A stretch of 64,000 nt of DNA from Williamsia sp. CHRR-6 (GCF_018474015.1 NZ_JAHCSG010000005.1:186001-250000); one strand, 5' to 3'; positions 42,695-53,820 are shown, counted from the stretch's first letter. Numbers and translations: made by a program. Notes: generated from the letters alone by a model not told the origin.

Positions 42695-44145
42695 CCGTCA
42701 CCGATCCCCACCCAACCTCCGGGGCGACGTCACCTGTAATGACGCAGGAAGAGACGATCGACTCGTTCGGGACCTACGGGTACGGCTGGGCCGACTCCGA
42801 TGTCGCCGGTGCCAGCGCGCAGCGCGGCATCAACCCGGCGGTGGTGACCGACATCTCGGCCAAGAAGAGCGAGCCCGAGTGGATGCTCGCCGCCCGTCTC
42901 AAGGCGTTGCAGACCTTCGAGCGCAAGCCGATGCCGACCTGGGGCAGCGATCTCGACGGCATCGACTTCGACAACATCAAGTACTTCGTGCGCTCCAGCG
43001 AGAAGCAGGCCGCCACCTGGGACGACCTGCCCGCCGACATCAAGAACACCTACGACAAGCTCGGCATCCCCGAGGCCGAGAAGCAGCGTCTGGTCTCCGG
43101 TGTCGCCGCGCAGTACGAGTCCGAGGTCGTCTACCACTCGATCCGTGAGGACCTCGAGGCCCAAGGCGTGATCTTCCTCGACACCGACACCGCGCTCAAG
43201 GAACACGAGGACCTGTTCCGCGAGTACTTCGGCACCGTCATCCCGGCCGGCGACAACAAGTTCTCCGCGCTGAACACCGCCGTCTGGTCGGGTGGCTCGT
43301 TCATCTATGTGCCCAAGGGCGTCCACGTCGACATCCCGCTACAGGCCTACTTCCGCATCAACACCGAGAACATGGGTCAGTTCGAGCGGACGTTGATCAT
43401 CGTCGACGAGGACGCCTACGTGCACTACGTCGAGGGTTGCACCGCACCGATCTACAAGACCGACTCGCTGCACTCGGCCGTGGTCGAGATCATCGTGAAG
43501 AAGGGTGGTCGCTGCCGCTACACCACCATCCAGAACTGGTCGAACAACGTCTACAACCTGGTGACCAAGCGCGCCAAGGCCGAGGCCGGCGCGACCATGG
43601 AGTGGGTCGACGGCAACATCGGCTCGAAGGTCACCATGAAGTACCCGGCGGTGTGGATGACCGGCGAGCACGCCAAGGGCGAGGTGCTCTCGGTCGCGTT
43701 CGCCGGTCCCGGCCAGCACCAGGACACCGGTTCGAAGATGGTGCACCTCGCGCCGAACACCTCGAGCAACATCGTGTCCAAGTCGGTGGCCCGGGGCGGT
43801 GGCCGGGCCTCCTATCGGGGTCTGGTCCAGGTGAACAAGGGTGCGCACGGAAGCCGTTCGACAGTGAAATGTGATGCGCTGCTGGTCGATCAGATCAGCC
43901 GCAGCGACACCTACCCCTATGTGGACATCCGCGAGGACGACGTGACGATGGGCCACGAGGCAACGGTTTCGAAGGTCAGCGACGATCAGCTGTTCTATCT
44001 GATGAGCCGCGGGCTGACCGAGGACGAGGCCATGGCCATGGTGGTGCGTGGGTTCGTCGAGCCCATCGCCAAGGAGCTGCCGATGGAGTACGCCCTCGAG
44101 CTCAACCGCCTCATCGAACTGCAGATGGAAGGATCTGTCGGCTGA
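42691..44145 (+). CDS. sufB: Fe-S cluster assembly scaffold SufB
   Basis: Scaffold subunit of the SufBCD complex on which iron-sulfur clusters are built. The 484-residue protein has [20 protein letters not shown], the beta-helix core, [10 protein letters not shown] with a conserved Cys, and the C-terminal [15 protein letters not shown]. Unlike M. tuberculosis SufB it is uninterrupted: no intein is present and the reading frame is continuous. ATG 42691 overlaps the sufR stop. Confidence 0.97.
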   Translation: MTVTDPHPTSGATSPVMTQEETIDSFGTYGYGWADSDVAGASAQRGINPAVVTDISAKKSEPEWMLAARLKALQTFERKPMPTWGSDLDGIDFDNIKYFVRSSEKQAATWDDLPADIKNTYDKLGIPEAEKQRLVSGVAAQYESEVVYHSIREDLEAQGVIFLDTDTALKEHEDLFREYFGTVIPAGDNKFSALNTAVWSGGSFIYVPKGVHVDIPLQAYFRINTENMGQFERTLIIVDEDAYVHYVEGCTAPIYKTDSLHSAVVEIIVKKGGRCRYTTIQNWSNNVYNLVTKRAKAEAGATMEWVDGNIGSKVTMKYPAVWMTGEHAKGEVLSVAFAGPGQHQDTGSKMVHLAPNTSSNIVSKSVARGGGRASYRGLVQVNKGAHGSRSTVKCDALLVDQISRSDTYPYVDIREDDVTMGHEATVSKVSDDQLFYLMSRGLTEDEAMAMVVRGFVEPIAKELPMEYALELNRLIELQMEGSVG

Positions 44146-45389
44146 TGTCGAACGACAACGTCACCGGTACGACCGGATCGAGTTCCGCTGCGACCGGGGT
44201 GGTCGCGGCTGTGGCCGGGGAGAACACCCACCCGGTCACCAACAAGGGTCAGCTGTTCACATCGTTCGACGTCGACGCATTCGAGGTGCCGGGCTCGCGT
44301 GATGAGGCGTGGCGCTTCACCCCGTTTCGTCGGCTACGCGGGCTGCACGACGGGTCCGCGCCGGCCACCGGATCGGCGCAGATCGCGGTCACCGGAGCAA
44401 CCGACGGAGTGACCGTGGAGACCGTCGGTCGCGACGACGATCGACTCGGCACCGGCGGCGTTCCGTTCGATCGCATTGCTGCACAGGCGTACTCGTCGTT
44501 CAGTGAGGCGACGGTGGTCACGGTGGCCGCCGACGCGCAGGTCAGCGATCCGGTCACGCTGACCATCACCGGCCCCGGGGTCGGCCAGGTCGCCTACGGA
44601 CACGTCCAGGTGCGCGTGGAGCGATTCGCCCGGGCCGCCGTGGTGATCGATCAGGTGGGCAGCGGAACCTACGCCGAGAACCTCGAGTTCATCGTCGGTG
44701 ACGGCGCGCAACTCACGGTGGTCAACGTCCATGACTGGGCCGACGACGCGGTTCATGTTGCCGCGCATCATGTTCGGGTGGGTCGGGACGCGACCATCAG
44801 ACACTTCTCGGTGAGCCTGGGTGGCGAGTTGGTGCGGATCAGTCCGCTGGTGCACTACGACGCACCCGGAGGCAGCGCCGAGATGTGGGGTCTGTACTAC
44901 GCAGACGCGGGCCAGCACCTCGAGCAGCGGCTGCTCGTCGACCACTCCGAGCCGCACTGCCGGTCGAACGTGGTCTACAAAGGCGCCCTGCAGGGGGAGA
45001 CCCGCGCCGATGGCGCTCCGGTCGAGAAGGCCCGTGAGGCCCGCACCGTGTGGGTGGGCGATGTGTTGATCCGGGCCACCGCCGAGGGCACCGACACCTT
45101 CGAGTTGAACCGCAACCTACTGCTCACCGACGGCGCGCGCGCCGACTCGGTGCCCAACCTCGAGATCGAGACCGGCGAGATCGTCGGCGCCGGACACGCC
45201 AGCGCCACCGGCCGCTTCGACGACGAGCAGCTGTTCTACCTGCAGGCGCGGGGTATCCCCGAGGATCAGGCCAGACGTCTGGTGGTCCGAGGGTTTTTCG
45301 GTGAGGTGATCGCCAAGATCGGGATCCCCGCGGTCACCGAGCGCCTCGAAGCCGCCATCGAAGCCGAACTGCAGATCGCGGGCGCCTGA
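44145..45389 (+). CDS. sufD: Fe-S cluster assembly protein SufD
   Basis: Paralogue and partner of SufB in the SufBC2D complex, needed for iron supply. The 414-residue protein has EAWRFTPFRRLRGL near the N terminus, the beta-helix centre, and a C-terminal QLFYLQARGIPEDQARRLVVRGFFGEV segment spread over residues about 358-388. Start and sufB stop share one base (TGATG). Confidence 0.96.
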   Translation: MSNDNVTGTTGSSSAATGVVAAVAGENTHPVTNKGQLFTSFDVDAFEVPGSRDEAWRFTPFRRLRGLHDGSAPATGSAQIAVTGATDGVTVETVGRDDDRLGTGGVPFDRIAAQAYSSFSEATVVTVAADAQVSDPVTLTITGPGVGQVAYGHVQVRVERFARAAVVIDQVGSGTYAENLEFIVGDGAQLTVVNVHDWADDAVHVAAHHVRVGRDATIRHFSVSLGGELVRISPLVHYDAPGGSAEMWGLYYADAGQHLEQRLLVDHSEPHCRSNVVYKGALQGETRADGAPVEKAREARTVWVGDVLIRATAEGTDTFELNRNLLLTDGARADSVPNLEIETGEIVGAGHASATGRFDDEQLFYLQARGIPEDQARRLVVRGFFGEVIAKIGIPAVTERLEAAIEAELQIAGA

Positions 45390-45435
45390 ACCGGCTCCGC
45401 ACCGACCACTTTCACCTCTAAGGACGACAATTCTC

Positions 45436-46236
45436 ATGGCAACACTCGAGATCCGCGATCTACACGTCAACGTGGCCCAGACCGACACCGACGCCGAGCC
45501 CATCACGATCCTCAAGGGCGTCGATCTGACCATCGAGTCGGGTTCGACCCACGCGATTATGGGGCCCAACGGTTCTGGCAAGTCGACGCTGTCCTATGCA
45601 ATTGCCGGACACCCCAAGTACGAGGTGACCCAGGGCTCGATCACCCTCGACGGTGAAGACGTTCTGGAGATGACCGTCGACGAGCGCGCCCGCGCCGGGC
45701 TCTTCCTGGCCATGCAGTATCCGGTCGAGGTGCCGGGTGTGTCGATGTCGAACTTCCTGCGCACCGCGGCGACCGCCGTGCGCGGCGAGGCCCCCAAACT
45801 GCGCCACTGGGTCAAGGAGACCAAGCAGGCGATGGTGGAGTTGGAGATCGATCCGGCGTTTTCCGAGCGCAGCGTGAACGAAGGATTCTCCGGCGGCGAG
45901 AAGAAGCGCCACGAGATCCTCCAATTGGGTCTGCTGCGCCCCAAGTTCGCGATTCTCGACGAGACCGACTCGGGTCTGGACGTGGATGCTCTGCGGGTGG
46001 TCTCGGCGGGGGTCAACACCTACCGGGAGCGCGGCTGGACCGACGCGACCGGCGCCACGATTCCGGGCGGAGTGTTGCTCATCACCCACTACACCCGCAT
46101 TCTGCGCTACATCGCACCGGATTACGTGCACGTCTTCGTCGACGGTCGCATCGTGGAGTCGGGCGGCCCCGAGCTCGCCGACGAGCTCGAGACCAACGGG
46201 TACGTGAAGTTCACCGGTGCGGCCACCAGCGCCTGA
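45436..46236 (+). CDS. sufC: Fe-S cluster assembly ATPase SufC
   Basis: ABC-type ATPase that drives conformational change of SufBD. The 266-residue protein has Walker A GPNGSGKSTLS, the signature FSGGEKKRHEI, Walker B FAILDETDSGLD and the switch His in LLITHYTRIL. It starts at an ATG preceded by AAGGACGA, 46 bases after sufD. Confidence 0.97.
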   Translation: MATLEIRDLHVNVAQTDTDAEPITILKGVDLTIESGSTHAIMGPNGSGKSTLSYAIAGHPKYEVTQGSITLDGEDVLEMTVDERARAGLFLAMQYPVEVPGVSMSNFLRTAATAVRGEAPKLRHWVKETKQAMVELEIDPAFSERSVNEGFSGGEKKRHEILQLGLLRPKFAILDETDSGLDVDALRVVSAGVNTYRERGWTDATGATIPGGVLLITHYTRILRYIAPDYVHVFVDGRIVESGGPELADELETNGYVKFTGAATSA

Positions 46237-48053
<1,817 letters not shown>

Positions 48054-48054
48054 C

Positions 48055-48408
48055 ATGAGTGACACGCACACCCCCGCCGAGGTGACCACCTCGCTGCCCT
48101 CGGTCGACGACGTCGAAGAGGCCATGCGTGACGTGGTGGACCCGGAACTGGGCATCAACGTTGTCGACCTCGGGCTGGTCTATGGCATCGAGGTCGACGG
48201 TGACGCCAAGGCGAAGATCGACATGACGCTGACCTCGGCGGCATGCCCACTGACCGACGTCATCGAAGACCAGTCGCGCGCGGCCGTGGTGGCCAGCGGA
48301 CTGTGTACCGAGTTGGAGATCAACTGGGTCTGGCTGCCGCCGTGGGGCCCGGACAAGATCACCGACGACGGTCGCGAACAACTGCGCGCCCTCGGCTTCA
48401 CCGTCTGA
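48055..48408 (+). CDS. sufT: SufT, DUF59/MIP18-family Fe-S maturation protein
   Basis: A 117-residue DUF59 protein that helps iron-sulfur cluster maturation or transfer. The family core is clear: MRDVVDPELGINVVDLGLVYG, then LTSAACPLTDVIEDQ with the conserved Cys, and the tail WLPPWGPDKI. The ATG lies one base after the sufU stop (TGACATG) with AGAAAGGA as ribosome binding site. It ends the suf operon. Confidence 0.93.
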   Translation: MSDTHTPAEVTTSLPSVDDVEEAMRDVVDPELGINVVDLGLVYGIEVDGDAKAKIDMTLTSAACPLTDVIEDQSRAAVVASGLCTELEINWVWLPPWGPDKITDDGREQLRALGFTV

Positions 48409-48439
48409 GCGGGGCCATCTGCTCATCACTCCCGGGCGC

Positions 48440-49600
48440 TTACCAGCGCGCCGGTGCGGCGGCGTGGTGGGCCACCTTCAGCCCGATTCGTCGTTCGGCC
48501 AGACGCACCATGGCCAGCATCGCCGACATCACCCCGCGTAGATCGGAGCGGTCGCTGAGGTAGGCGCGCTGTGCGTGCGGGGGCAGCCGAAAGAACGCGC
48601 CGAAGAAGGCGACGGTCTCGTCGGCGTCGAGCGCGAGGGCGGCGTTGAGACCGCGCCGACGCAGCCGGTGTACCGCTCGGGCACTCTGCGGCCACAGTGC
48701 GGCGGCGGGATCGTCGCCCCGGGCAATCGCGTCCACCACCGGGTCGGCGCAGCTCAACGAGGTGGCGACGCTGTAGCCGGTGGCCGGGTGCATCAGTGCT
48801 CCGGCGGCGCCGAAGGTCATCGGGGTGTGCCGCCAGGGTCGCGGGCCACCACCGGTGAGCGTGAAGTCGACCTGCTCGACGGCGCGCTGCTCGATGGCGT
48901 CGTCGACGTTCAGCCCGTGACGAGAAAGCCTGCTGCGCAAGCGCTCTCGCAACACGCCCAACTTGACCGCCGGATGGGCGGCCAGGCAGGTCTCCTCCAT
49001 CAGGACCAGCTCGGAGGTGATGGGGACGACATAGAGGAAGCTCGCCGGACCGGTGTCGGAGGGGCCACCGGACCGGTAGTGGGGCCGCCAGTCCATCAAG
49101 ACGGCCTGATGTGCACCGAGGACTGCAGCGGCCCGTTCTGGCGTGACGAACACCCCGAATGCCGTTTGTTCGGGACCGGGTGTGTTGCGTGATCCCCGCG
49201 CATCGATCACCGTGGCCCCGAATAGCACCCGCCCGTCGCGAAGTTCGACGCGGTTGTCCGACACCTCGGCGACGTCACCGGTCACCACCGCGGATTCGGG
49301 GATGGCCAGGTGCGTTTGCAGGCCTGGTGAGTCGAGGACCGTGTAGCCACGCGGGATCTGCACCTCGTCGGGTGCGTACACCGCGACCGCGGGCACCGCG
49401 GTGGCGGTCACGGTGTCGGGTACCCACGACGGCAGCTCGTCGGTCCAGGCTGCATAGGTGTCGTCCCAGGGGCGATCGGGCCTGCGGTCGACGAGGACGG
49501 TGTCCACGCCGGCCACGATCGCTCGATGTGCCAGGCCGCGTCCGGCGGGCCCGGCGCCGATGACGACCAGCTCGGCCTTGCGTGCTGTTGCGTCACTCAC
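48440..49600 (-). CDS. crtL: Lycopene cyclase, CrtL/CrtY flavoprotein family
   Basis: Flavoprotein that closes beta rings on lycopene in carotenoid synthesis. The 386-residue protein has the N-terminal dinucleotide-binding motif VIGAGPAGRGLAHRA, the family segment DDTYAAWTDELPSW, VIDARG, YVVPITSELVLMEET and FGAAGALMHPATGYSVATS. GTG 49600 is selected because TACCGT lies seven bases upstream. No other carotenoid gene occurs in the window, so the pathway must be encoded elsewhere. Present in Rhodococcus/Gordonia relatives; not at this locus in M. tuberculosis. Confidence 0.9.
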   Translation of the reverse strand: MSDATARKAELVVIGAGPAGRGLAHRAIVAGVDTVLVDRRPDRPWDDTYAAWTDELPSWVPDTVTATAVPAVAVYAPDEVQIPRGYTVLDSPGLQTHLAIPESAVVTGDVAEVSDNRVELRDGRVLFGATVIDARGSRNTPGPEQTAFGVFVTPERAAAVLGAHQAVLMDWRPHYRSGGPSDTGPASFLYVVPITSELVLMEETCLAAHPAVKLGVLRERLRSRLSRHGLNVDDAIEQRAVEQVDFTLTGGGPRPWRHTPMTFGAAGALMHPATGYSVATSLSCADPVVDAIARGDDPAAALWPQSARAVHRLRRRGLNAALALDADETVAFFGAFFRLPPHAQRAYLSDRSDLRGVMSAMLAMVRLAERRIGLKVAHHAAAPARW

Positions 49601-49607
49601 GTTCTCG

Positions 49608-49613
49608 ACGGTA
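49608..49613 (-). promoter_or_regulatory. Leaderless-type -10 element of the lycopene cyclase gene
   Basis: On the minus strand TACCGT is followed by seven bases and GTG 49600, with no Shine-Dalgarno sequence. Confidence 0.45.
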
Positions 49614-49682
49614 ACCGAGTGGTGCCGAGCCTTGGTCGTCCGGGCGGGGTCTCGGTGGTCGGGGATCGCATCTGCGAGCGCG

Positions 49683-49688
49683 TAGTCT
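49683..49688 (+). promoter_or_regulatory. Leaderless-type -10 element of the ABC-F gene
   Basis: TAGTCT lies eight bases before GTG 49697. Together with the opposite promoter at 49608 it makes this 96-base gap a pair of divergent leaderless promoters. Confidence 0.45.
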
Positions 49689-49696
49689 TTACCGTC

Positions 49697-51328
49697 GTGA
49701 TCACGGCAACCGACCTGGAGGTACGCGCGGGCGTCCGTACGCTCCTCAACGTCCCCGGGTCGGGGCTGCGCATCCAGCCCGGCGACCGGATCGGGCTGGT
49801 GGGACGCAACGGCGCGGGCAAGACGACAACGCTGCGGATCCTGGCCGGTGAGGGTGAACCCTACGGTGGCACGGTCACCCATACCGGCGAGATCGGATAT
49901 CTGCCGCAGGACCCCCGCGAAGGGGATCTGAGCGTGCTCGCCCGCGACCGGGTGCTCTCGGCGCGAGGGCTCGACACGTTGATGCGTGACTTGGAGAAGC
50001 AGCAGGCGATCATGGCCGAAGTGGTCGACGAGACCGCCCGCGACAAGGCCGTCAACCGCTACGGGCAGCTCGAGGACCGGTTCTCGGCGCTGGGTGGATA
50101 TGTGGCCGAGTCGGAGGCGGCGCGCATCTGCAACAGCCTGAGCCTGCCTGATCGGGTACTCGAGCAGCCACTGCGCACGCTATCGGGTGGACAGCGGCGT
50201 CGGATCGAGTTGGCGCGCATCTTGTTCGCGGCGTCTGACGGCAGCGGTGGAAAGTCGAACACGACGCTACTGCTCGATGAGCCGACCAACCATCTCGACG
50301 CCGACTCGATCTCGTGGCTGCGTAGCTTCCTGCTCAACCACGATGGTGGGCTGGTGGTCATCAGCCACGACGTCGAGCTACTGGCTGACGTGGTGAACCG
50401 GGTGTGGTTCCTCGACGCTGTGCGCAGCGAGGTCGACGTCTACAACATGACGTGGAAGAAGTACCTCGACGCCCGCGCCACCGACGAACAACGCCGTAAG
50501 CGGGAACGGGCCAACGCCGAGAAAAAGGCGGGCGCGCTGCGGGTGCAGGCGGCGAAGATGGGCGCGAAGGCCACCAAAGCGGTTGCTGCCCAGAACATGT
50601 TGAAGCGGGCCGAGAAGATGATGGCTGAGCTCGACGACGAACGGGTGGCCGACCGGACCGCCAAGATCCGATTCCCCGAGCCCGCCGCCTGCGGAAAAAC
50701 CCCGCTGATGGCCACCAACCTGACCAAGATGTACGGGTCTCTGGAGATCTTCACCGGCGTCGACCTCGCCATCGACAAGGGCTCGCGGGTGGTGATCCTC
50801 GGCCTCAACGGTGCGGGCAAGACCACACTGTTGCGTCTGCTGGCGGGGGTGGAGAAGCCCGACACCGGCACGCTGGAACCCGGCCACGGCCTCAAGATCG
50901 GGTATTTCGCCCAGGAACACGACACCCTCGACGATCAGGCCTCGGTGTGGGAGAACATCCGGCACGCCGCGCCGGATGCCGGTGAGCAGGACTTGCGTGG
51001 GTTGCTCGGTGCGTTCATGTTCACCGGCCCGCAGCTCGAACAGCCGGCCGGGACGCTGTCCGGTGGTGAGAAGACGCGGCTGGCGCTGGCGGGTCTGGTG
51101 TCCTCGGCGGCCAACGTGCTGCTGCTCGACGAGCCGACCAACAACCTCGACCCGATCTCTCGCGAGCAGGTCCTCGACGCACTGCGAACCTACTCCGGGG
51201 CCGTGGTCTTGGTGACCCACGACCCCGGAGCGGCTGCGGCGCTGGAACCCGAACGGGTGATCCTGCTGCCGGACGGCACCGAGGACCACTGGTCAGATGA
51301 GTATCAGGAGCTCATCGAGCTCGCTTGA
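49697..51328 (+). CDS. ABC-F family ATP-binding protein (Rv1473 type)
   Basis: Soluble protein with two ABC domains and no membrane part, 543 residues. Walker A loops are GRNGAGKTTTLRIL and GLNGAGKTTLLRLL, signatures LSGGQRRRIELA and LSGGEKTRLALA, Walker B LLLDEPTNHLD and LLLDEPTNNLD. A basic, helical linker of about 70 residues rich in Lys/Arg/Ala joins them, as in ABC-F proteins that bind the ribosomal E site. It may act in translation or in ribosome protection; resistance is not implied by sequence alone. The last codons lie in a 43-base direct repeat. Confidence 0.92.
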   Translation: MITATDLEVRAGVRTLLNVPGSGLRIQPGDRIGLVGRNGAGKTTTLRILAGEGEPYGGTVTHTGEIGYLPQDPREGDLSVLARDRVLSARGLDTLMRDLEKQQAIMAEVVDETARDKAVNRYGQLEDRFSALGGYVAESEAARICNSLSLPDRVLEQPLRTLSGGQRRRIELARILFAASDGSGGKSNTTLLLDEPTNHLDADSISWLRSFLLNHDGGLVVISHDVELLADVVNRVWFLDAVRSEVDVYNMTWKKYLDARATDEQRRKRERANAEKKAGALRVQAAKMGAKATKAVAAQNMLKRAEKMMAELDDERVADRTAKIRFPEPAACGKTPLMATNLTKMYGSLEIFTGVDLAIDKGSRVVILGLNGAGKTTLLRLLAGVEKPDTGTLEPGHGLKIGYFAQEHDTLDDQASVWENIRHAAPDAGEQDLRGLLGAFMFTGPQLEQPAGTLSGGEKTRLALAGLVSSAANVLLLDEPTNNLDPISREQVLDALRTYSGAVVLVTHDPGAAAALEPERVILLPDGTEDHWSDEYQELIELA

Positions 51329-51415
51329 ATCTGTTCTCCTGGCGGAGATGAGCTCCTCGGGGGTGTTGCAGTGCTCATCGAGCTCGCTTGAATCTGTTCT
51401 CCTGGCGGAGATGAG
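51310..51415. repeat. 43-base direct repeat at the ABC-F gene end
   Basis: Two identical 43-base copies lie at 51310-51352 and 51373-51415, 63 bases apart. The first includes the last codons and TGA (51326-51328) of the ABC-F gene; the second is a duplicate of that gene end in the intergenic space. Each copy carries the hairpin TCTCC-TGGC-GGAGA and an outer CTCATC/GATGAG pair. Confidence 0.95.
51335..51348. terminator. Small hairpin after the ABC-F stop (copy 1)
   Basis: TCTCC-TGGC-GGAGA starts seven bases after the ABC-F stop. An identical hairpin at 51398-51411 lies ten bases beyond the end of the convergent acyl-CoA ligase gene. Together they look like paired terminators for two facing genes; the stems are short and no U-run follows. 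Confidence 0.4.
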
Positions 51416-51420
51416 TGTGG

Positions 51421-52947
51421 TCAGCGGTAGGCGGCCACCAGTGTGCCCTTGACCAGCTTGCCGGTTGGGGTGCGGGGCAGCTCGTCGACGAAGTCGTAGG
51501 AGCGCGGAACCTTGTAGCCGGCCAACGACTTACGGGCGAAGGCGTCCAGCTCGGCGATCAGTTCGTCTGATGGCGAGTATCCCGCGTCGAGCTGAACGCA
51601 CGCCTTCACCTCTTCGCCGAACTCTTCGTTGGGCACCCCGATGACGGCGACGTCGAACACGGCGGGGTGTGCGATCAAGACGTTCTCGGCCTCCTGCGGA
51701 TAGATGTTCACCCCGCCGGAGATGATCATGAACGCTTTGCGGTCGGTGAGGTAGAGGAATCCCTCGTCGTCGACGTGGCCTACGTCGCCGGTGGTGGCCC
51801 ACAGCGGATGGTCGGGATGTGCTGCGGCCTTGGTCTTCTCAGGATCGTTGTGATACTCGAAGACCTGCGCCTCTCGCTCGAAGTACACCGTCCCGGTCTC
51901 CCCGACGGGCAACTCGTTGCCGTCGTCGTCACAGATGTGGATGACGCCGAGCAGGGGCTTGCCCACCGAGCCCGGGTGGCTCAGCGAATCTGCGCTGTTG
52001 ATGAACGTGCCGCCGACGGCCTCGGTCGAGGAGTAGTACTCCTCGATGACCGGACCCCACCAGTCGATCATCGCTCGCTTGACGTGCACCGGGCATGGTG
52101 CCGCGGCGTGTATGGCGGCCTTCATCGAGGACACGTCGTACTTTTCGCGTACCTCAGCCGGCAGCTTGAGCATGCGCACGAACATGGTGGGCACCCACTG
52201 GCTGTGGGTCACCTTGTACTCGTCGATCAGCTTCAGGGCGCCCTCGGGATCGAACTTGTCCATCACCACCACGGTGCCGCCAACCGACTGCACCATCCCC
52301 GAATACCTCAGCGGTGCAGCGTGATACAGCGGAGCGGGGGAGAGGTAGACGCTGCTGGCGTCGAAGCCGTACATCGGGGCGAAGATCGCGGTGTAGATGT
52401 CGGGGATCTTGTCCACCTCGCCCTGGGGCAGCGGCGGTCGAATCCCCTTGGGGCGTCCGGTGGTACCCGAGGAATAGAGCATGTCGTGTCCCCGTGGCTG
52501 TTCGGCCAGCGGTGTGGTCGATGCCGCGGCCAGCACCTCGTCGTAGCTCTCGAACCCCTCGATGCCATCGCCCCAGGCGATCCGGTGGGTGAGGCCCGGG
52601 ATCGTCGCGCTGTCGGCGACTGCCGTGGCGACCGTGCTGGAGGCGAACAGCACCTGGGCGCCGCAGTCGCTGATGATGAAGTTGGCCTCGTCGGCGGTGA
52701 GGTTGTAGTTCACCGGGGTGACGTAGAGCCCGGAACGCAATGCGGCCCAATAGACCTCGAACACGCGCAGGTCGTTGGTGGCCGCCAGAGCGATGCAGTC
52801 ACCGCGGCGCAGGCCGAGGTCGTAGAGGTGGTTCGACAGTCGGATCGATCGCTCGTCGAGTTCGCGGTAGGTGAGGGTCTGCCCGAGTGCGGGTAGGACG
52901 GCAGCGGGCTTGTCGGGCGTCGTTGCCGCGAACACTCCTGGGAACAT
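51421..52947 (-). CDS. Acyl-CoA synthetase (FadD/AMP-binding family)
   Basis: Adenylate-forming ligase that activates a carboxylic acid to its CoA thioester. The 508-residue protein has the AMP-binding motif YSSGTTGRPKG, YYSSTEAVGGTF, the GDVGHVDDEGFLYLTDR motif, and the catalytic Lys in PRTPTGKLVKG. It resembles FadD4-type fatty-acyl-CoA ligases; the true substrate is not visible. ATG 52947 follows GAAAGG. The gene is preceded by acnR on the same strand but a 134-base gap suggests its own promoter. Confidence 0.9.
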   Translation of the reverse strand: MFPGVFAATTPDKPAAVLPALGQTLTYRELDERSIRLSNHLYDLGLRRGDCIALAATNDLRVFEVYWAALRSGLYVTPVNYNLTADEANFIISDCGAQVLFASSTVATAVADSATIPGLTHRIAWGDGIEGFESYDEVLAAASTTPLAEQPRGHDMLYSSGTTGRPKGIRPPLPQGEVDKIPDIYTAIFAPMYGFDASSVYLSPAPLYHAAPLRYSGMVQSVGGTVVVMDKFDPEGALKLIDEYKVTHSQWVPTMFVRMLKLPAEVREKYDVSSMKAAIHAAAPCPVHVKRAMIDWWGPVIEEYYSSTEAVGGTFINSADSLSHPGSVGKPLLGVIHICDDDGNELPVGETGTVYFEREAQVFEYHNDPEKTKAAAHPDHPLWATTGDVGHVDDEGFLYLTDRKAFMIISGGVNIYPQEAENVLIAHPAVFDVAVIGVPNEEFGEEVKACVQLDAGYSPSDELIAELDAFARKSLAGYKVPRSYDFVDELPRTPTGKLVKGTLVAAYR

Positions 52948-53081
52948 CGATGGCCTTTCGGTCGGTGAGCGCGTCCACACGGCGGGTGCCGTGCGACCTA
53001 CGTCACGAAAGGGTAATCGAACCTATGGAACAAATCGAGAGAGATGGTTCTTTGGTTCGGTAACGATGCACAAAGCCCAGC
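52948..53081 (-). promoter_or_regulatory. Upstream region of the acyl-CoA synthetase gene
   Basis: An AT-richer patch (53015-53065) contains GAACC and GGTTC half-sites in both orientations (GAACCTATGG; GGTTCTTTGGTTC), suggesting promoter and operator sequences for the acyl-CoA ligase gene. No specific regulator can be named. Confidence 0.3.
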
Positions 53082-53148
53082 TCACGGCCGTGGACGACGC
53101 ACGGACTCCTCGACCAGATCCAGTACTGCATGTAGCTCACGGCCGTGG
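53079..53148. repeat. 15-base direct repeat creating the acnR stop
   Basis: AGCTCACGGCCGTGG occurs at 53079-53093 and 53134-53148, period 55. On the minus strand the upstream copy encodes internal residues (HGRELH), and the second copy, in another frame, supplies the last codons and the TGA of acnR. Confidence 0.85.
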
Positions 53149-53651
53149 TGACCGGTGGCCAGCCGCGTGATGAGTCCGTCCAGGACGAGGTCGAGGTAGG
53201 CGACGATCACCTCGGTGGGGATGTCGTCACGGAGTCGCCCTGCGCTGCGCTGCCGTTCCAGCCGAGCCAGGGTGGCCTCGTCGAGCTCACGAGAACGCGC
53301 CATCCATTCGGCGCGGAAGTCGGGATCGGTGCGCAGTTTGCGCGCGATCTCCAGTCGGGTGCCCAGCCAGTCGTACTGATCGGGGTGATCGAGCATGTCG
53401 CGCATCACCTGCACCAGACCCTGCTCGGCCACTACGTCGGCCATCCGTTCGGCGTCTTCGTGGGCCAGGGCGAGGAACAGGGCTTCCTTGTCCCGAAAAT
53501 GGTGGAAGATCGCCCCGCGGGAGAGCTCGGTGGCCTCCTCGATACGCCGCACGGTGGCTCCGTCGTACCCGAACTCGGCAAAACAGCGTCGGGCACCGTC
53601 GAGGATCTCCCGCCGACGCGCCGCCAGGTGATCTTCGCTGACCTTGGGCAC
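53082..53651 (-). CDS. acnR: AcnR, TetR-type repressor of aconitase
   Basis: TetR-family regulator, 189 residues, closely resembling Corynebacterium AcnR, which represses acn and responds to citrate and iron. The N-terminal helix-turn-helix is ATVRRIEEATELSRGAIFHHF; the ligand domain contains DYWLGTRLEI-like YDWLGTRLEIARKLRTDPDFRA split over residues 93-115. GTG 53651 (VPKVSEDH) is favoured because AGAGG lies eight bases upstream; GTG 53660 has no space for a ribosome binding site. It lies directly downstream of acn on the same strand, and its operator is found upstream of acn. Confidence 0.92.
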   Translation of the reverse strand: MPKVSEDHLAARRREILDGARRCFAEFGYDGATVRRIEEATELSRGAIFHHFRDKEALFLALAHEDAERMADVVAEQGLVQVMRDMLDHPDQYDWLGTRLEIARKLRTDPDFRAEWMARSRELDEATLARLERQRSAGRLRDDIPTEVIVAYLDLVLDGLITRLATGHHGRELHAVLDLVEESVRRPRP

Positions 53652-53820
53652 GCGGGTCACCTCTTTCGCTGTGGTCGGAGCGGCCAGGTTCGGGCCGCCT
53701 GATGGTGCCGCTCGAACGTGATCGCTACACCGCCGATCCGGCTGGGTGATCGGTGTTCGGGGTGATCGGCTCTGGGGGTCATCGCTGTGGACGCGACGCC
53801 ATCGGCGTAGATACGACGCA

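Noticed and set aside
49697-51328. A macrolide resistance transporter
   Set aside because: The protein is an ABC-F ATPase without membrane segments; resistance cannot be inferred, and the orthologue is a conserved core gene.
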